A stretch of DNA of 64,000 nt from Epiperipatus broadwayi (GCA_028023455.1 JAQFVV010006220.1:9815916-9879915); one strand, 5' to 3'; positions 38,693 to 51,030 are shown, numbered from the stretch's first letter. Notes: generated by a model not told the origin, from the letters alone. Program-made: numbers and translations.

Positions 38693-39417
38693 AAACTCCA
38701 ATTTGTTTACTTCCTACGATTTTAATGACAAAGGCTTTTTAATTACTTATGCTAATATTAGACAACATTTTAGAAAAAGCTCTTAGAATTAAGATATATT
38801 TATAAATAGCTGTAGTTGCAACTTTGCTCATATTAATAGATTAAAAGAATATAATACAATATATACTGTTTTCACCTGCTTATATATTACATATTATTTA
38901 CATGAAATAATAATAATATTAATTATCACTAACAGTATGCAATAAATATAATTTTTTGCAATCAGTTATAATATGGAATTTGATTAATTTGTAGGATAAA
39001 TGTTTCTCACCATGATAAACTAATTTTTAAAAATTGCTATAAAATTTTAACATTATAGTATTTTGTTCATGCTCCAATTGCAAGTGAAAAATTAAATACT
39101 TGGTACAAATAAAATTTAATTAATTAAAAATATATTTATGAAATCAAATTTCGCTTTGCTTTATCAAAAACCATAATTCTCATCATGTGTGTAGTATGTA
39201 CTTCAACATGTACTTTGAAAAATTTCTAATATCTGCACTTTTTATTCAATATTACTTTTTTTTTTTTTGGCATTTTTACAAAGTCATTCGAAAATGGTTA
39301 CAATTTTGATGCCTATTGCAAATTATCAAAGTGTTCAAAACAATTAAGAACTGTGTGCAAGATTAATGAAGATTGATGCAATATTTGTTGAATTATAAAG
39401 TAACAAACAAACTTTTA

Positions 39418-39514
39418 GTCAAGCGTTGGTGGCCGAGTGGTCAGCATAGCTGTCTTCAAGCAGTTGTCCCGGGTTCGCTTCCTGGCTGATGATTTGACAT
39501 AAAAAAAAAAAAAA
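39418..39514 (+). mobile_element. Minimal tRNA-derived SINE, copy 3
   Basis: Plus strand: GTCAAGCGTTGG, A box TGGCCGAGTGG (39430-39440), a T-arm with GGGTTCGCTTCC, then CTGATGATTTGACAT and a 14-base A tail. The whole unit is about 97 bp with no body beyond the tRNA-like part. It interrupts one member of a local duplication: 39358-39412 plus 39514-39600 resemble 39646-39790, which lacks the SINE and so represents the empty site. Confidence 0.82.
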
Positions 39515-40779
39515 CTTTCACTTTTATGCAGTTATTTAATAAGGATAAGAATAAATGTTGAAATAAATTATGGTATGAAATACCACAAAATAAAAATCTA
39601 TAGCCTGTATAATTCTCAAAAAAAAAAAAGGGGGGGGGAGATTTGCAAGATTAATCAAGATTGGTGGAATATTTGTGGAGTTACAAAGTAACAGGCACAA
39701 ACAGGCACAATAAAATAAATTTTTACATTTACATAATAATAATGATAAAGATAAATATTAAAATAAATTATAGTATGATAGTAAATTGGCATTAATGGTG
39801 ATTAAATATTACTTCTTGGATACAAAAAGATGTTTCCTAATTACCTCTAATTGTCCTCAGCCAAAAAACTTAATTAATTTTATTTTCACCCCTCCCCCTA
39901 AGACTTAGTTCACAAACTGAATTATATTTGTAATTAGCTTTAAGAAAAGTATGATTTCACTTATTAATCAGTCTAGTTTTTAATTCTATGTTTTCTATAT
40001 CTAATCCACTTTCTAGTCTAAGCTGATGCTGATAATCCTATATTGAGAAAGACTAATACTATTTTGTTCCAAATTAACAATAGTTCAAAAAACAATTCAT
40101 AATTTTAGGAGATTAAACAATTACAACATAATTTTTTCCACTGTCAGTGAAACTGTCTTTATTTGCTCTCAATATAATCACAATTTGGATTCACTGAAAT
40201 TAAAAGATCATTTATATATTGGATTATGAAACATTCCAACATTTTAGTGGCTTTCTTGCAATTTCATATTTAATCAAATAATAAGGAAAAGACTGAAATA
40301 TCTTTGCTTTAATTGGCCAAAGTATTTACTACTATCAAAAGATTCAAACTTGGTTGTTGCAAGATATTTTACCAGAATTTTAGAAGTTTTGAAAATTAAT
40401 GCTAACTTAACTGAAGTTAGACCAAGAAAAAAACCTTAAGAACCCAAAACACACATATATATATGGAATTTTTTTATACTCGTTTTCCTTATATTTATCA
40501 GCCAGAATATTTTAGATGTAGCAGACCTGGTTATTCAAAGACTCACTGCCAATATCAAAATATATAATTTATGGGTACCTTCTAGTGAGAAATATATTTG
40601 ACCCAAAATAATGGCTAAGATAGATCTTATAATCATAAAATTTATATAAATACATAGTTTTTCTGAATATGAAAGCAATACTAAAGAAATTTTACTGGAT
40701 AAAAAAATAAAGGTTTAGGCATAATGTTTTCAAAATATATCTAACAATGAGTTTGATTTTTTTTTTCTCAAATTTTTTT
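39515..40779. other. Spacer with the empty-site duplicate
   Basis: 39646-39790 duplicates the flanks of the SINE at 39418. An A9-G9-type run is at 39619-39638. The rest is AT-rich with nothing recognised. Confidence 0.45.
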
Positions 40780-40792
40780 GGTACTTACATAT

Positions 40793-41062
40793 TATTCCTG
40801 TGACACGGAGCATGTATTAGACATGCTGCACCTATTCACATACATATAAATCCACTGATAACTTTAAAATCTAGTGATATTACCAAAATAACATGTACAT
40901 AAATCTTATACATGATATTTTCATAAAAATTTATGAAAATAACATGTATATGGATTGTTTGTATATGATATTTTCCCAAAAATTTACAAACTTATCAGCA
41001 GGTTGAATACATATGTGAATAGGTACAGCATGTCTAATACATGCTCTGTGTCACAGGACCAA
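40793..41062. repeat. Nested palindrome formed by an extra copy of the Merlin end
   Basis: 40793-40858 and 40997-41062 are inverse copies (CCTGTGACAC, GAGCATGTATTAGACATGCT, CCTATTCACATA). The loop contains a 52-bp tandem duplication (40883-40934 and 40935-40987). The result looks like a short Merlin MITE nested in, or produced from, the left end of the long element. Confidence 0.8.
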
Positions 41063-41675
41063 TATACACTATGAATAATTTTTAAGCAATTAATATGAGA
41101 TGCCATTAAACAAAAAGCCATAAAATCAGTAAATTTCAATAATTTTGGAGCGTATTTTACCAGAAACATATACAGCTTTCACAGGAGAAATATGCATTTA
41201 ATATATATTAATGGGGTAATTTTTAAGCAATTCCCTGATATATAACTAAAAAAAGTGAAATACATGTGGCATTTTCAGTAACTATATATGTACATATTTA
41301 GACAAAAAAGGATAAAATCTATAATAATACTAAAGATATCACATGCTATTATGGACTGAATAATAACTAAATTACCAAAATTTCTAAAATACTATTCCTG
41401 AAAACAAATTATACTTACTATGCTATATATAACAGGAATTGTCAAATAAATAAATGTAAGTGGTCTCTTCAATTTTATTAATAGGCTGATTAAATTTTCC
41501 AGATAAAATGGAGATTTGAAGTAAAAATTTTACACTTTTTCCCTCCAAAATGACTGCATGATTGTGGAGAGTATCACATGATTGGATTTGGTTGAAGATT
41601 TAAGTATTTTTAAAAAAAATGTAAAAAAAAAGAAAACAATTTTCCCACAAAATAAAAAAACCTTTTATTAGTAAT

Positions 41676-41950
41676 TCATATTGGTGGCCAATTATTTTTG
41701 ATTTCATTCATTATGCAAATGAATGCATCCTCATCTGTGCCAATAAATTTGGCCAAATATTAATCCAAATGTTGGTGAGATGTTCTTTGTTGTTGCTTGT
41801 TATGCCATTTTGTGGAACCCCAAAGTCTTTTGATGTTTTGCATGTGGACGCCTGTTTCAGAATTGACAAAATTATATATATGGTTCACACAAAAATGGTC
41901 GTATTTGCCATTTCTCAATTCTTCAACAACAAAAATAACATTTAATTATG
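41676..41950 (-). pseudogene. Merlin (ISXO2-like) transposase, C-terminal part
   Basis: A DDE-type cut-and-paste transposase relic. The minus strand, in one frame with a single stop, reads KYDHFCVNHIYNFVNSETG, then VHMQNIKRLWGSTKWHNK and, after the stop, YLAKFIGTDEDAFICIMNE, ending NNWPPI just before TGA at 41676. VNH...F.....G.H.....LWG..K and the YL.EF helix are hallmarks of the ISXO2-like domain. The family usually has Glu in YLxEF; here it is Lys, so a probable catalytic residue is lost. The last catalytic helix and the Asp-bearing strand are separated by extra DNA. Confidence 0.85.
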
Positions 41951-42061
41951 AGAATTATGCAATAGAAATCAAAAGGAAAGTACAGTTATTTACTCACAAT
42001 CAACTTAATTCAACAATGATGAAATTAACTATAAGAAAAAAGTACAATGACAGTAACTGTG

Positions 42062-42177
42062 AAGAAAATCTTGAAAAATACTCAGGGGGGAAGGGGAAGA
42101 ATTAGATTGGAGATACAATAAGAAATCTTGAAAAATACTCTGAAAAAAATATATATTAGATTGGAGATACGATAAAA
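42062..42177. repeat. Tandem duplication, about 58 bp x 2
   Basis: AATCTTGAAAAATACTC and TTAGATTGGAGATAC occur twice in the same order. It lies in the DNA that splits the Merlin transposase. Confidence 0.8.
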
Positions 42178-42180
42178 AAA

Positions 42181-42222
42181 AACATATTTTGATACGGCAT
42201 CAGATAACAACATACCAGGATT
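42181..42222 (-). pseudogene. Merlin transposase fragment with the middle Asp strand
   Basis: The minus strand reads NPGMLLSDAVSKYV, resembling the PGT..xSDxWxxY strand that carries the second catalytic Asp in ISXO2-like transposases. In intact relatives only about ten residues separate this from the KYDH..VNH block; here about 230 bp intervene, so foreign or duplicated DNA has split the gene. Confidence 0.6.
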
Positions 42223-42520
42223 TACTTGGATTTATTTGACCTAATCGCAATGTTATACATTTACCTTGGATATGAAAAGGTGCCACAGGTCTGATAAGTG
42301 CTGTGTCACAAGACTAATATGTAAGTATCATTTTTTTTCTATTACTGATGGATTTTTGATCACATTTTTTTCAAAATACATTTACTTTTACAAAAAAGAG
42401 TTGTCTTAATATATTTTCTTAAAGAGAATGAGGTTTTCCAGATCTAGTGTGTTAATAATCATGTCAAAACAATGAAAATCTAGAAAAGAGAATAGCTTGT
42501 GACATGAAATATACTATATA

Positions 42521-42909
42521 AAATAATTCCAAGATGCATAATAAAAGAATTAAAATTTACAGTTAATATAAAGTGCTTCAAAAATATAATAAATATATAT
42601 AAATTGATCAAGTTTTAATCCCTTTACTTAAAAAACTAATCTCAAAAAAAGAAAACTTAATCAAAATACCAGCTTAGTATTTTATTTTGTATCACATCTG
42701 ATTATAAATTCTTGCATGATAACTCCAAGATGCACAATTTAAAAATTAAAATTCATCTATAATGTAAAGAGTTTTAAAAATATAATAAAATATATAAGTT
42801 AATTAAGTTTTAATCCCTTTACTTAAAATAATCTCAAAGAAAGAAAATTTAATTATAATTTCAGCCTAATATTTTATTTTGTCTCATCTGATTATAAATT
42901 CTTGTAGGA
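42521..42909. repeat. Tandem duplication, about 197 bp x 2
   Basis: Both units contain CCAAGATGCA, TTTTAATCCCTTTACTTAAA and CATCTGATTATAAATTCTTG in order. Divergence is moderate. Confidence 0.8.
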
Positions 42910-43225
42910 GTAATAGGAGATTAATTTTAGTTTTATAACAGATTCAATTATAATTTTTTTAATGCATTTGATATTTCACACTGCTTTATTTTATGGATAA
43001 AATGAAAGATATGCTCATTATTCAAAGTGCTAATAAGTTGCCTACTAATCTTTATTAGCAGGTAAATTCATTCTAATATCTCAGTATTTAGGGTTCTTTG
43101 ACAGCATTTTTACTATTAAGATTTCACTTATTCCAGATTTATTAAAGAAGAATTTAATTCAACTGTATAGAACTTTTTTTTAGCCATTTTACACTTTTGC
43201 TTAATTAAAAGTTTATTTAATTTTA

Positions 43226-43627
43226 TTGTTGCACTCCATTGGTACCACCATCTCATCTAACAATCTATCATTTGTATCATACACACAAATGTCCATAACA
43301 CATCCTCACAAAAAGGCAATCTATTATTTTAACTTATATTCACTTATTTCTACTACTGAATTAGATACCAAAATAAAAGATATTTCTATAAACCTAGTGC
43401 TAAACATTCATAACATCTTCAGTCTTTTGAGTTTAGATTTTCTGTTAAAAGTGTTTAATATGAATGCTCCTCTTAAACTTTGCACTATGCTTATGGAAAT
43501 TGTCCACATCAAGATAATTCATAAATTAAATTGTAATAATAGTGACTTAATTCAAGTCTTAAAAACACTTTTTCTTTGTGAAATGGTACAGAATGACATT
43601 GAGATACAAGGTTTAGGAAATTTTTGA
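43226..43627 (+). other. Unrecognised open frame (133 codons; 112 from first ATG)
   Basis: The longest open frame in the window. The annotated start is TTG; the first ATG is at 43289. The translation is rich in Leu, Ile, Asn and Ser, with a hydrophobic centre (NIFSLLSLDFLLKVFNM), and shows no domain I recognise. In DNA this AT-rich a frame of this length is only slightly longer than the chance maximum, so it may be noise, an exon piece or a transposon relic. It lies 110 bp before a ribozyme-repeat relic. Confidence 0.2.
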
Positions 43628-43734
43628 AATCTATTGCTTTTTCACATAGAATCTACATAGACATCACTGTGTGATCGATCCTTCACATTAAAAGTATTCA
43701 GTCTCTTGTTAAGAAACATTTTATTTGACTTCCA

Positions 43735-43880
43735 GTTTGACTAGATCTTATCAGTTGGCCCAGGTTATAATCTCTTATATAAATCTTTATCATATGTTCA
43801 GATATTTATTAATAATAAAATGTTACATTTTGATTTATGTGTCAAACTTACTCCACCCATAACTTTGACAGATCCTTTCT
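43735..43880 (-). repeat. H1 hammerhead repeat, old relic
   Basis: The minus strand shares CAAAGTTATG, GTTTGACACAT, ATAAAGAT and ACCTGGGCCAACTGATAAG with the H1 units near 54 kb, in the same order. The hammerhead core is reduced to CUGAUAA and the rest of the ribozyme is gone. Confidence 0.6.
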
Positions 43881-44967
43881 AGATAAATATATTAATGATA
43901 ATTACTAATCATTTTTAAAACTAGAAATTATTTCTAGCCCAGATATTAAATTTAAATCTCAGTTAAAGATTAATATCTGTGTTTTTTTTAATTAAACATT
44001 AGAACATGGTTTAATTCAATTTAATTTCTCTTTTACCATGCACAATATCTTATATAGATAGATATATTTAATAACTTTTATTTCACCAAACATTCTTGAA
44101 ACATATAATTAAAGATACCTAAAAGATAAATGAATCCTACAACCAGAACTCATCAGTATATTTGAATTCTAATTAATAAGCATTTGGGGAAAAACTTATG
44201 AGAATGTTAAATTACTAGTAGTAGTAAGTAGTTTTCTCCAAACATTATTTTTGTTATTAGATCTGGATTGTGAACTTAATTGCTTTGTTATAGTATGCTT
44301 CTAATAATAAGTGAAAATAAGAATTTGGTTATGTTTATCAATATATGATTTTTTAAAATTATGCTATTACACAATAATGGTATAAAAAATTTTTTTTATA
44401 TAATGCTTTAAATGAACTATTTGTAATTTTTACTTTATTTTAGTTTCCTTATTACTTGGACTTTAGGATTATGTGCTGATGACATAATACAAGCAATTCA
44501 TCCTGAAGGTTATCTTGAGTAATCAATTAAAAAATATTTTCAAACGTCTTCCCATTGCAAGTGCCCCCTATTATCTAGTCAGGCAACTATTGATTGGATT
44601 GTTTAATTAAAATACTGTCTTAAATAGAAGCAAATGTAAATTTTAAAAATAGTAGTTCAATTTGACAATTAATAATCTGTCTGTAAGTGAACAGATGAAA
44701 ACTTTATTACAAAGGATATTTTAAAAAGTTCAGTGCTTCTTGTATTTGTTTATCAATCTTCCCTTACTAATTGTTGTTTGAAGGAGATATTCTTCCTAGT
44801 GTGAATTATTTATAAATTTCAATTTTATTAACTGTGGATAACAATTCATGGTAGACTCAGAACTCAAAGTCCAAAAACAATTACTCCTCATTTCTAGCTT
44901 TTTGATTTTGCAGTTTATTTAAACTTCTTTGAATTAATAATTTTATTCTCTGCAGTCAACTTGTACT
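43881..44967. other. AT-rich spacer
   Basis: Nothing supported. Confidence 0.5.
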
Positions 44968-45195
44968 CTTTGGTATCTATTTAAACATATTATACCATAG
45001 ATAAAGGATGATTTTGACTGTTATTGTTTAATGGATGTTGCCATGACAACAGATTGAGATTGTTATTGATATTGTTGCAATCTTTAGTGTCTATATAAAC
45101 ATATTAGGCCATAGATAAAGGTGGATTTCCACTTATATTGTTTAAAGGAGATTGGCTTGACAACAGATTGAGATTTTTGATTGTAATTGTTTAAG
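44968..45195. repeat. Tandem duplication, 114 bp x 2
   Basis: CATAGATAAAGG and GACAACAGATTGAGATT recur 114 bp apart along with the intervening sequence. The units are about 80 percent alike by eye. Confidence 0.75.
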
Positions 45196-45384
45196 TGTTG
45201 ATTACATTTAGGTATTAAACATATTTTGTATCTATATAATAATCTTTTAAAATAATTATATATTTTTAATATGTATTTTGATAGCTAAAGAAGTTTATGG
45301 ATTTGAGAGATACATTGAATGGAATTAGTTTTATAAATAAATAAATAAAAAAACTTATATAATTTAAATATAACATCTATTTCA

Positions 45385-45800
45385 TAGAATGACCTAAATA
45401 TTAAACCATTACCAAAAAGGTTTGTTTATTTTATTGATTATAACAAAGTCCTTGATTTTGTTGACTAAGACAAATTAAGATATCTTTTCAGAAATAAGCA
45501 ACTAAAAACTGTGTAATTTTTATGAAAAATATTTATATAAAACTAAAAGCTATAGTTAAGGTGGAGCATTAGTGAAACAGACTAGTTCACTAATAGCTCC
45601 AAATTAATTTAGACAGAAATGCTTATTGATAAACTATTTAATTCTACTTGTATAATGAGTATAAGAAATCCTGATTAAATGATGACAAATATGAATTTAG
45701 AATTGGTGGAAATTTCATTGACAATCTTAAAAATGCTGGTATCACATTTATAACGGAAGTATGAAAGATTTCAATAAACAAGGTAAAGTAAATATATACA
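45385..45800 (+). mobile_element. LINE reverse transcriptase fragment, copy F
   Basis: The plus strand reads FVYFIDYNKVLDFVD (45421-45465), an RT palm motif A of the F.D..KAFD type. Further on, EFRIGGNFIDNLKNAGITF (near 45690-45745) resembles the region leading into motif C. Frames are broken. The fragment differs from the RTE copies, and its LINE clade is not assigned. Confidence 0.6.
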
Positions 45801-48589
45801 AAAATTATGATGCCAGGAACAATATTTAATTTTTAAATTGATAATATGGCATAGAAATATTTAATAACTTTTATTTATTTGGAGCATTCATCAGCAAGAG
45901 TGTATTCAGTAGTCAAGATATTCACTATGATTAATCCTAAGCATAGTTGCAATGAAAACCCTATGAAATATTTTAATATAACAAAAAATCATTGTATGAT
46001 CCATTCTATAAGAGATTATAAGAGGCATTCAAGCATGGAAGAGTTAGAGTTGAGCATTGATTCAAGGATCTTTAACTTTTGAGACCTTCATTCTACTATT
46101 GCACTAAAAAGCATAAACTGAAAATATTTTTAAAGGCAGGGATTTGTTTTAAAAAATGAAGATCAAAATTGTTCAGAATATGGTTATTTTTTACAATTCT
46201 CTGCATATGCAAAAGTTAGATACTGAATAAAAAGACTAAAGAAAAGTCTGGTGCTTTTGGCTATGGGCTGGTGAAGACTTTTGACAACTCCATGGATGGT
46301 AAGCCAAACGTTCGAGTGGATAAATATTTAATTAGACTAAATTAGAATGATCAATTTGAAAATGTTCTATTTTTATCATGACCTGAGATGATATATTTAA
46401 TTTTAAAAATATTTAATACCTAAAAAGAATGACAATGAAAAAACGAAGAGGATGACCAGCAGTATGGGGTGGGTGGATTCCATTATTACAATAAAAAAAA
46501 CATGCTTTTGAATAGTGTGAAAAATAAACCTGATGACAGGGAATTCTGGAATAATGCTGTTTATGTGATTTCCAAAAATTAATGTTGAACTGATGGTACT
46601 TAATAATAGTGGGGGATTGTTTATTTTTTTGCTAGTGGATTTGCTAATGTGTGGAAAATGAATGTGTTCATTTTGACAATAGAATGGAAAAAAACTCAAA
46701 ACCTGAATAATCATTTCAATAAATTTTCATATTTAAAACTTTTGTAATACCAAAGCATAGTCAGGATTGTATGTGTTGACACATTGATGATATACATACA
46801 AAGCGTTAAAAAAAAATCTAATAAAATCAATTTTAAAAATTGCTATTCTTTATGGTTATAGGTGCATCCATTCATTGTCAACAGAATTTTGTCCATAATC
46901 TCTGAAAACGTTATTAGTGCCTACAAATGACCATCTTAGACAATATATATATATATATAACTAATTATTAAAATATATTATATTCCTAAAATTGGAATAT
47001 AACTGACTTACTAGCTTATTGTTAAAAAAGACATTGAAGTTTAATACTACGACTATCAAAGGCTCGCATTAAAAAAATAAAAAAAAACAAAGAATATTAA
47101 AAAAAAGGAAAGAAACTAGAATAATAAAAATAGAATAAAATCAAAAAGTGCTGCAAAATACGCCTTTTATTTTTAAAGGAAAAACTTTTTTTTAAAAAAA
47201 ATTATTTTTATATTTGTGCAATAAATAATTTAAATTTAATAAATTTAAAAGCTAACTCAATTTTTTTTACCTGCCATCAAAATTTTGTAGCTTTGCCAAT
47301 TGTGATAACTATCAAGAGTTTTTCAAATAATGAGAAGTTTCAAAGAAAATGCCAGAATTTTGTTGTTATTCAAGTACTACATCAAGGAAGAACAAAATTA
47401 ATCACTACCAAAAGTCTCAAATTCTCTATATATTGATGAACACACATACGCAAAAACATATAAAACAAAGTTTTAATAATATTTATTAAGCATGATGTAG
47501 CAAACAATATATATGTACCCAAACTCCGATTACAAGTATGACTACATTTATGACTTTACTAAGTTGAAAATATGTTATGTGGTTAATTAATATTATTAAA
47601 GCTTTGCTTGATACGTTTTTTCTTATATTTGTTTATTATACTTTTTAGAGATAAAGCAAGTGTATTTATAATTACAGTTTATACACTGATAATTGCACAA
47701 ATGTTTTGATATTTTTAATGCATTATGTATAAATGTTTTGAAAGAACATTATTAAACACATTGAAATTTGAACAAAATATATCTTTAAAATCTTATTAAA
47801 TTTGTTAAAATTAGGCAGAATATTTATGCAAATTATTTAGTGCCTGAATATTAAATTTTTTAATGTGGTTTGTTGCAATAATAGAGAGGTGGATCACGTA
47901 TCAATCTGCTACTTCTGGCTTTCTTCTGGACTAATAACTATTTGATATTGGTTACAGAGTACATTTATCCACAAAAAGTCAAAGAAGTAAAAAGTATAGC
48001 CTATTCTTTAGTAAGGAATTAGATATGCCTAATAACTGCTATAAATAATATTAAGCAATATTAACACAGTATTTAGTTATTGGTTAACTACCAATATACT
48101 TATAGGTTTTACCAAAAGAATACAAAAAATCATCTATATGTCTAATTTAACTTTAGGGAAATCACCTGCTATTAAGTTTAAAATAGATTCAAGCAATTAG
48201 AATATGACAATTAGAATCTATTATGTTGTTGTTTTGTTTTATCCCAGTAAAAATGCCCCTATTTTTTTTAAACCTATTTCTATCAGAAGTACAATTTACA
48301 TTTTTTTACTCTGAATCCATCTTTATCAGATCAATAGAAAGTCCAATATTTTATTTACATGCCAAACAAAACATTCTGCAACTTTCTTTGCTTACTTTTA
48401 ATGCTTCTTGTTGGTGCAGACTATGATCAAGATATTACTAGTCTTTGTATTTGGATGAAGCATTGCTCTTTATTTTATCCAAAGTTACTTATTGTATGTG
48501 TAAGTAAACTTTGGATACCAGATAGTGCACTTATATCAAAGTTAGATTTGATTTTGCTATTATGTTCTTATGAGTGAAGTTGTGAGGTG
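45801..48589. other. AT-rich spacer
   Basis: No supported gene. A 103-codon minus frame (46403-46714) is hydrophobic low-complexity sequence. A TA microsatellite lies at 46944-46958. 45879-46300 may be LINE C-terminal debris. Confidence 0.45.
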
Positions 48590-48690
48590 CATTAGATCCA
48601 AACTTGTTATTGAAAAGGGGGTCATAAGCCAGAAACTAATCTGGGATATAGAAATCATTCTGTATTCACTGATTACTTGAATCACAATTG
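48590..48690 (+). repeat. H3 repeat fragment with hammerhead relic
   Basis: GCATTAGATCCAA, then GGTCATAAGCCAGAAACTAATCTGGG, aligns with the H3 ribozyme region (stem II, GAAAC, stem III, AUC triplet, UGGG). The CUGAUGA half is destroyed (TTATTGA). Further H3 similarity is weak. Confidence 0.55.
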
Positions 48691-49832
48691 ATAAGAACTG
48701 CTTCCAAAACTACTGTATAGCCTTGAGACTTTATTATGAGATTACTAGAATTAGCAAAATATTTTTTCACTTTTACATTAACATGGAGAGAGCATTTCAT
48801 AATTCTATAGTTTGTGGAAATCATAGATCAAATTTTTTTTCTATGGTGGATTTGGTAAACACAATTCTTAATGTATTAATAAATGCTTAAAACCAGTATT
48901 GATTTTTTTTCTTCTGACATTTAACTTTTTATTATCAAATAAAACAGCATAATAATTGGCCTAAGTGATTTAAACTTATGCAACACCACTAGAGAGTTAT
49001 GAGATTGAAACCTTTTATAAATTAATCAAGAACAATCACGCATTAATTGTTGACATGCCAAATACAGATTGCTTTACCAATTTGAAATATGGGCATGTTT
49101 CCAGGAAGTACAGTGTACCATCACTCAAACTGAAGTATTATTTTATTGCTTTTATAAAGATATATACGTATCCTTTGTATATTATTTACAGTTGGAATTA
49201 AAATAAGCATCTGCGTTTTTTTTAATAAATATTGAGAACTAATGACTATTTAGAAGAACGGAATATCTGGAAATATATAAAGGAAAGGGAATACGAAAAA
49301 CAATCAGAATTTTTAATACAGGGTGTAGTAGTCATACAATATTACATCTTTATTTGTAATAGTGCATCATATAAATACAAAAATCCAGGTATGCAATTAA
49401 ATCTCTAAAGAATATAAAAACACTAAGAAATGATGGAATTATTATAGTAATTTAAAAAAACCAGATGGGAAATAAAGAAATTGTTGGATAAGCTATGTAT
49501 CAATATTTAAGTTGTAAGGAGATACCTGATAAAGAGTCAAAAAAACTTATTAAAATTACTGTCTTTTCAGTTTATGTAAGAAGAGGCTTACAAATTGTGT
49601 ATAAGATTGTTTTTAAACAAATTATATTTAAAACTGATTATAACGCAGTATATTATAAGTGAAATTATATATTAAAAACAGCTAATTAATATGACTTGTG
49701 ATTTGCCTTGGATATATAAAACACAAAAAGACAGGTTTTCTTTATAAGTATTTTTGCTATCATAAAGTTTTGATCTTTGCAATGAATTTTCTATATGCTA
49801 CATAATAGAAGAATACTTATTAAAATATCACT
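48691..49832. other. AT-rich spacer
   Basis: 49500-49580 gives short LINE-like peptides but nothing decisive. No gene supported. Confidence 0.4.
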
Positions 49833-49840
49833 GATTATAT

Positions 49841-50238
49841 CAGGGGTCCCCAACCCTATGCCTGTGGGCACCACGGTGCCCGCAAACCATTTTACGTGTG
49901 CCCGCCGCTATCTGAACACGATAAAAAATTATTTATCTGATACAAATAAATTTAATTTTTAAAATTTCTTATAAATTATTGTATTATATTGTAATCAAGT
50001 TGTAGGGCATACTATACTTTTACAGCATAAAAATATAAACGTTAATTATATGTTACAATTTTATTTTTGAACTAAATATTTTTTTGTACATTATGTGTAT
50101 TATTAACAATATCCAACTATAAATTTACATTGAAAAAATAAATGGTGCCTGCCACCTGGTTGAAAAAATAAATGGTGCCTACCACCTGGTCAGTATTATA
50201 GAATGTGCTCTTAAGTGCAAAAAGGTTGGGGACCCCTG
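49841..50238. mobile_element. hAT-type MITE, copy 2 (398 bp)
   Basis: Same family as 2881-3247, with perfect CAGGGGTCCCCAACC / GGTTGGGGACCCCTG ends and an 8-bp target duplication GATTATAT (49833-49840 and 50239-50246). It is longer than copy 1 mainly because about 30 bp (TTGAAAAAATAAATGGTGCC...) is tandemly duplicated near 50130-50190. It landed just upstream of LINE copy D. No coding capacity. Confidence 0.94.
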
Positions 50239-50274
50239 GATTATATTAAGAAAATTAATAGCGGTCTGATAGAG

Positions 50275-51030
50275 TGATTCCTAACAAAGTTTTTTAAATC
50301 AATCTCACAGGAAGTATTTTATAAACTAAAATGGAAAACAGAGTAAAATATAGGATTCAAATTTTGGAGACAAGTAGTTGCTTTTAGCAAATAATGCTTC
50401 AAAGCTGCTATAGCTTTATAAAAGATCCAAAGAAAAATAAATATTTTAAAAAAGTTTTTTTTATTTAAATAGAAGGTAAAATATTGATTGTCATAATTAG
50501 AAAAAGCTAATAACAATAAATAATTCAAAACCATGAACATACATTTAAAAAAATCTATAAAATTAAGTTTAGAAGCAGATTAAGAGAATTTGATAGAGAT
50601 TTTTTAATTTTTTTAAAAAAAAGACTTTTTGATTTAAAAAATATATTTTCATAAATGTGTTCTACCAGTACTTATGAATCTGAGTTTTGAGTATTTAATA
50701 TAAAACAAAAACAATATAAAAGCTGAAAAACACACATTGAAGAGAAATCAGGGTTGGAATTATTAAAAAGTGATTAAAACTTAATAGGTGGAAGAATAAG
50801 TGAAAAATCATTTCCATTATTGAAAGAACTACAATCTGATGAAGATCTTAGAATAGATAAAAAAATCTGGACAATTAAAATCCTAAACTAAATATGATTG
50901 TGAGAGACCTACAGAAAGACCACATATGAAGTGAATTGATAAGATAAACTTGTTGGAATGGGCAAATGAAGCTAACGATAAAAAGAAATGTATTGTATAG
51001 AGAAAACTTCCATCCAGCAATAGATCAATG
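50275..51030 (+). mobile_element. RTE-type LINE fragment, copy D
   Basis: Plus-strand relic covering the RT palm to the C-terminus. QEVFYKLKW-like sequence lies near 50310, ANNASKLL near 50385, and the C-terminal equivalents of LQSDEDLRIDKKIWTIKIL near 50825-50885. It ends in AAT/AAAT-rich sequence near 51027. All frames are heavily broken. It is 5' truncated, as is usual for LINE insertions. Confidence 0.7.

Larger units (their letters stand above)
40780..42329 (-). mobile_element. Merlin-type DNA transposon, 1550 bp, inactive
   Basis: The element starts GGTACTTACATATTA and ends TAATATGTAAGTATC, its imperfect inverse. The inverted similarity continues inward (CYTGTGACACRG). Both sides carry the same 8 bp, ATTTTTTT (40772-40779 and 42330-42337), the 8-9-bp duplication expected for Merlin, although a T-run is a weak tag. 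Inside, the minus strand carries a relic of an ISXO2/IS1595-like transposase, the enzyme type of the Merlin superfamily. Length is close to that of autonomous Merlin elements, but the gene is broken and an internal palindrome and duplications have been added. Confidence 0.85.

Noticed and set aside
39418-39514. Functional tRNA gene
   Set aside because: It has a poly-A tail, imperfect stems and several dispersed copies with target duplications; it is a SINE.
41797-42105. 102-codon plus-strand open frame as a gene
   Set aside because: It lies antisense to the Merlin transposase relic and crosses a 58-bp duplication; the coding signal is on the minus strand.
46403-46714. 103-codon hydrophobic minus-strand frame as a membrane protein
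   Set aside because: The F/I/L/S-rich content is what AT-rich DNA gives by chance; no motif, neighbour or codon bias supports it.
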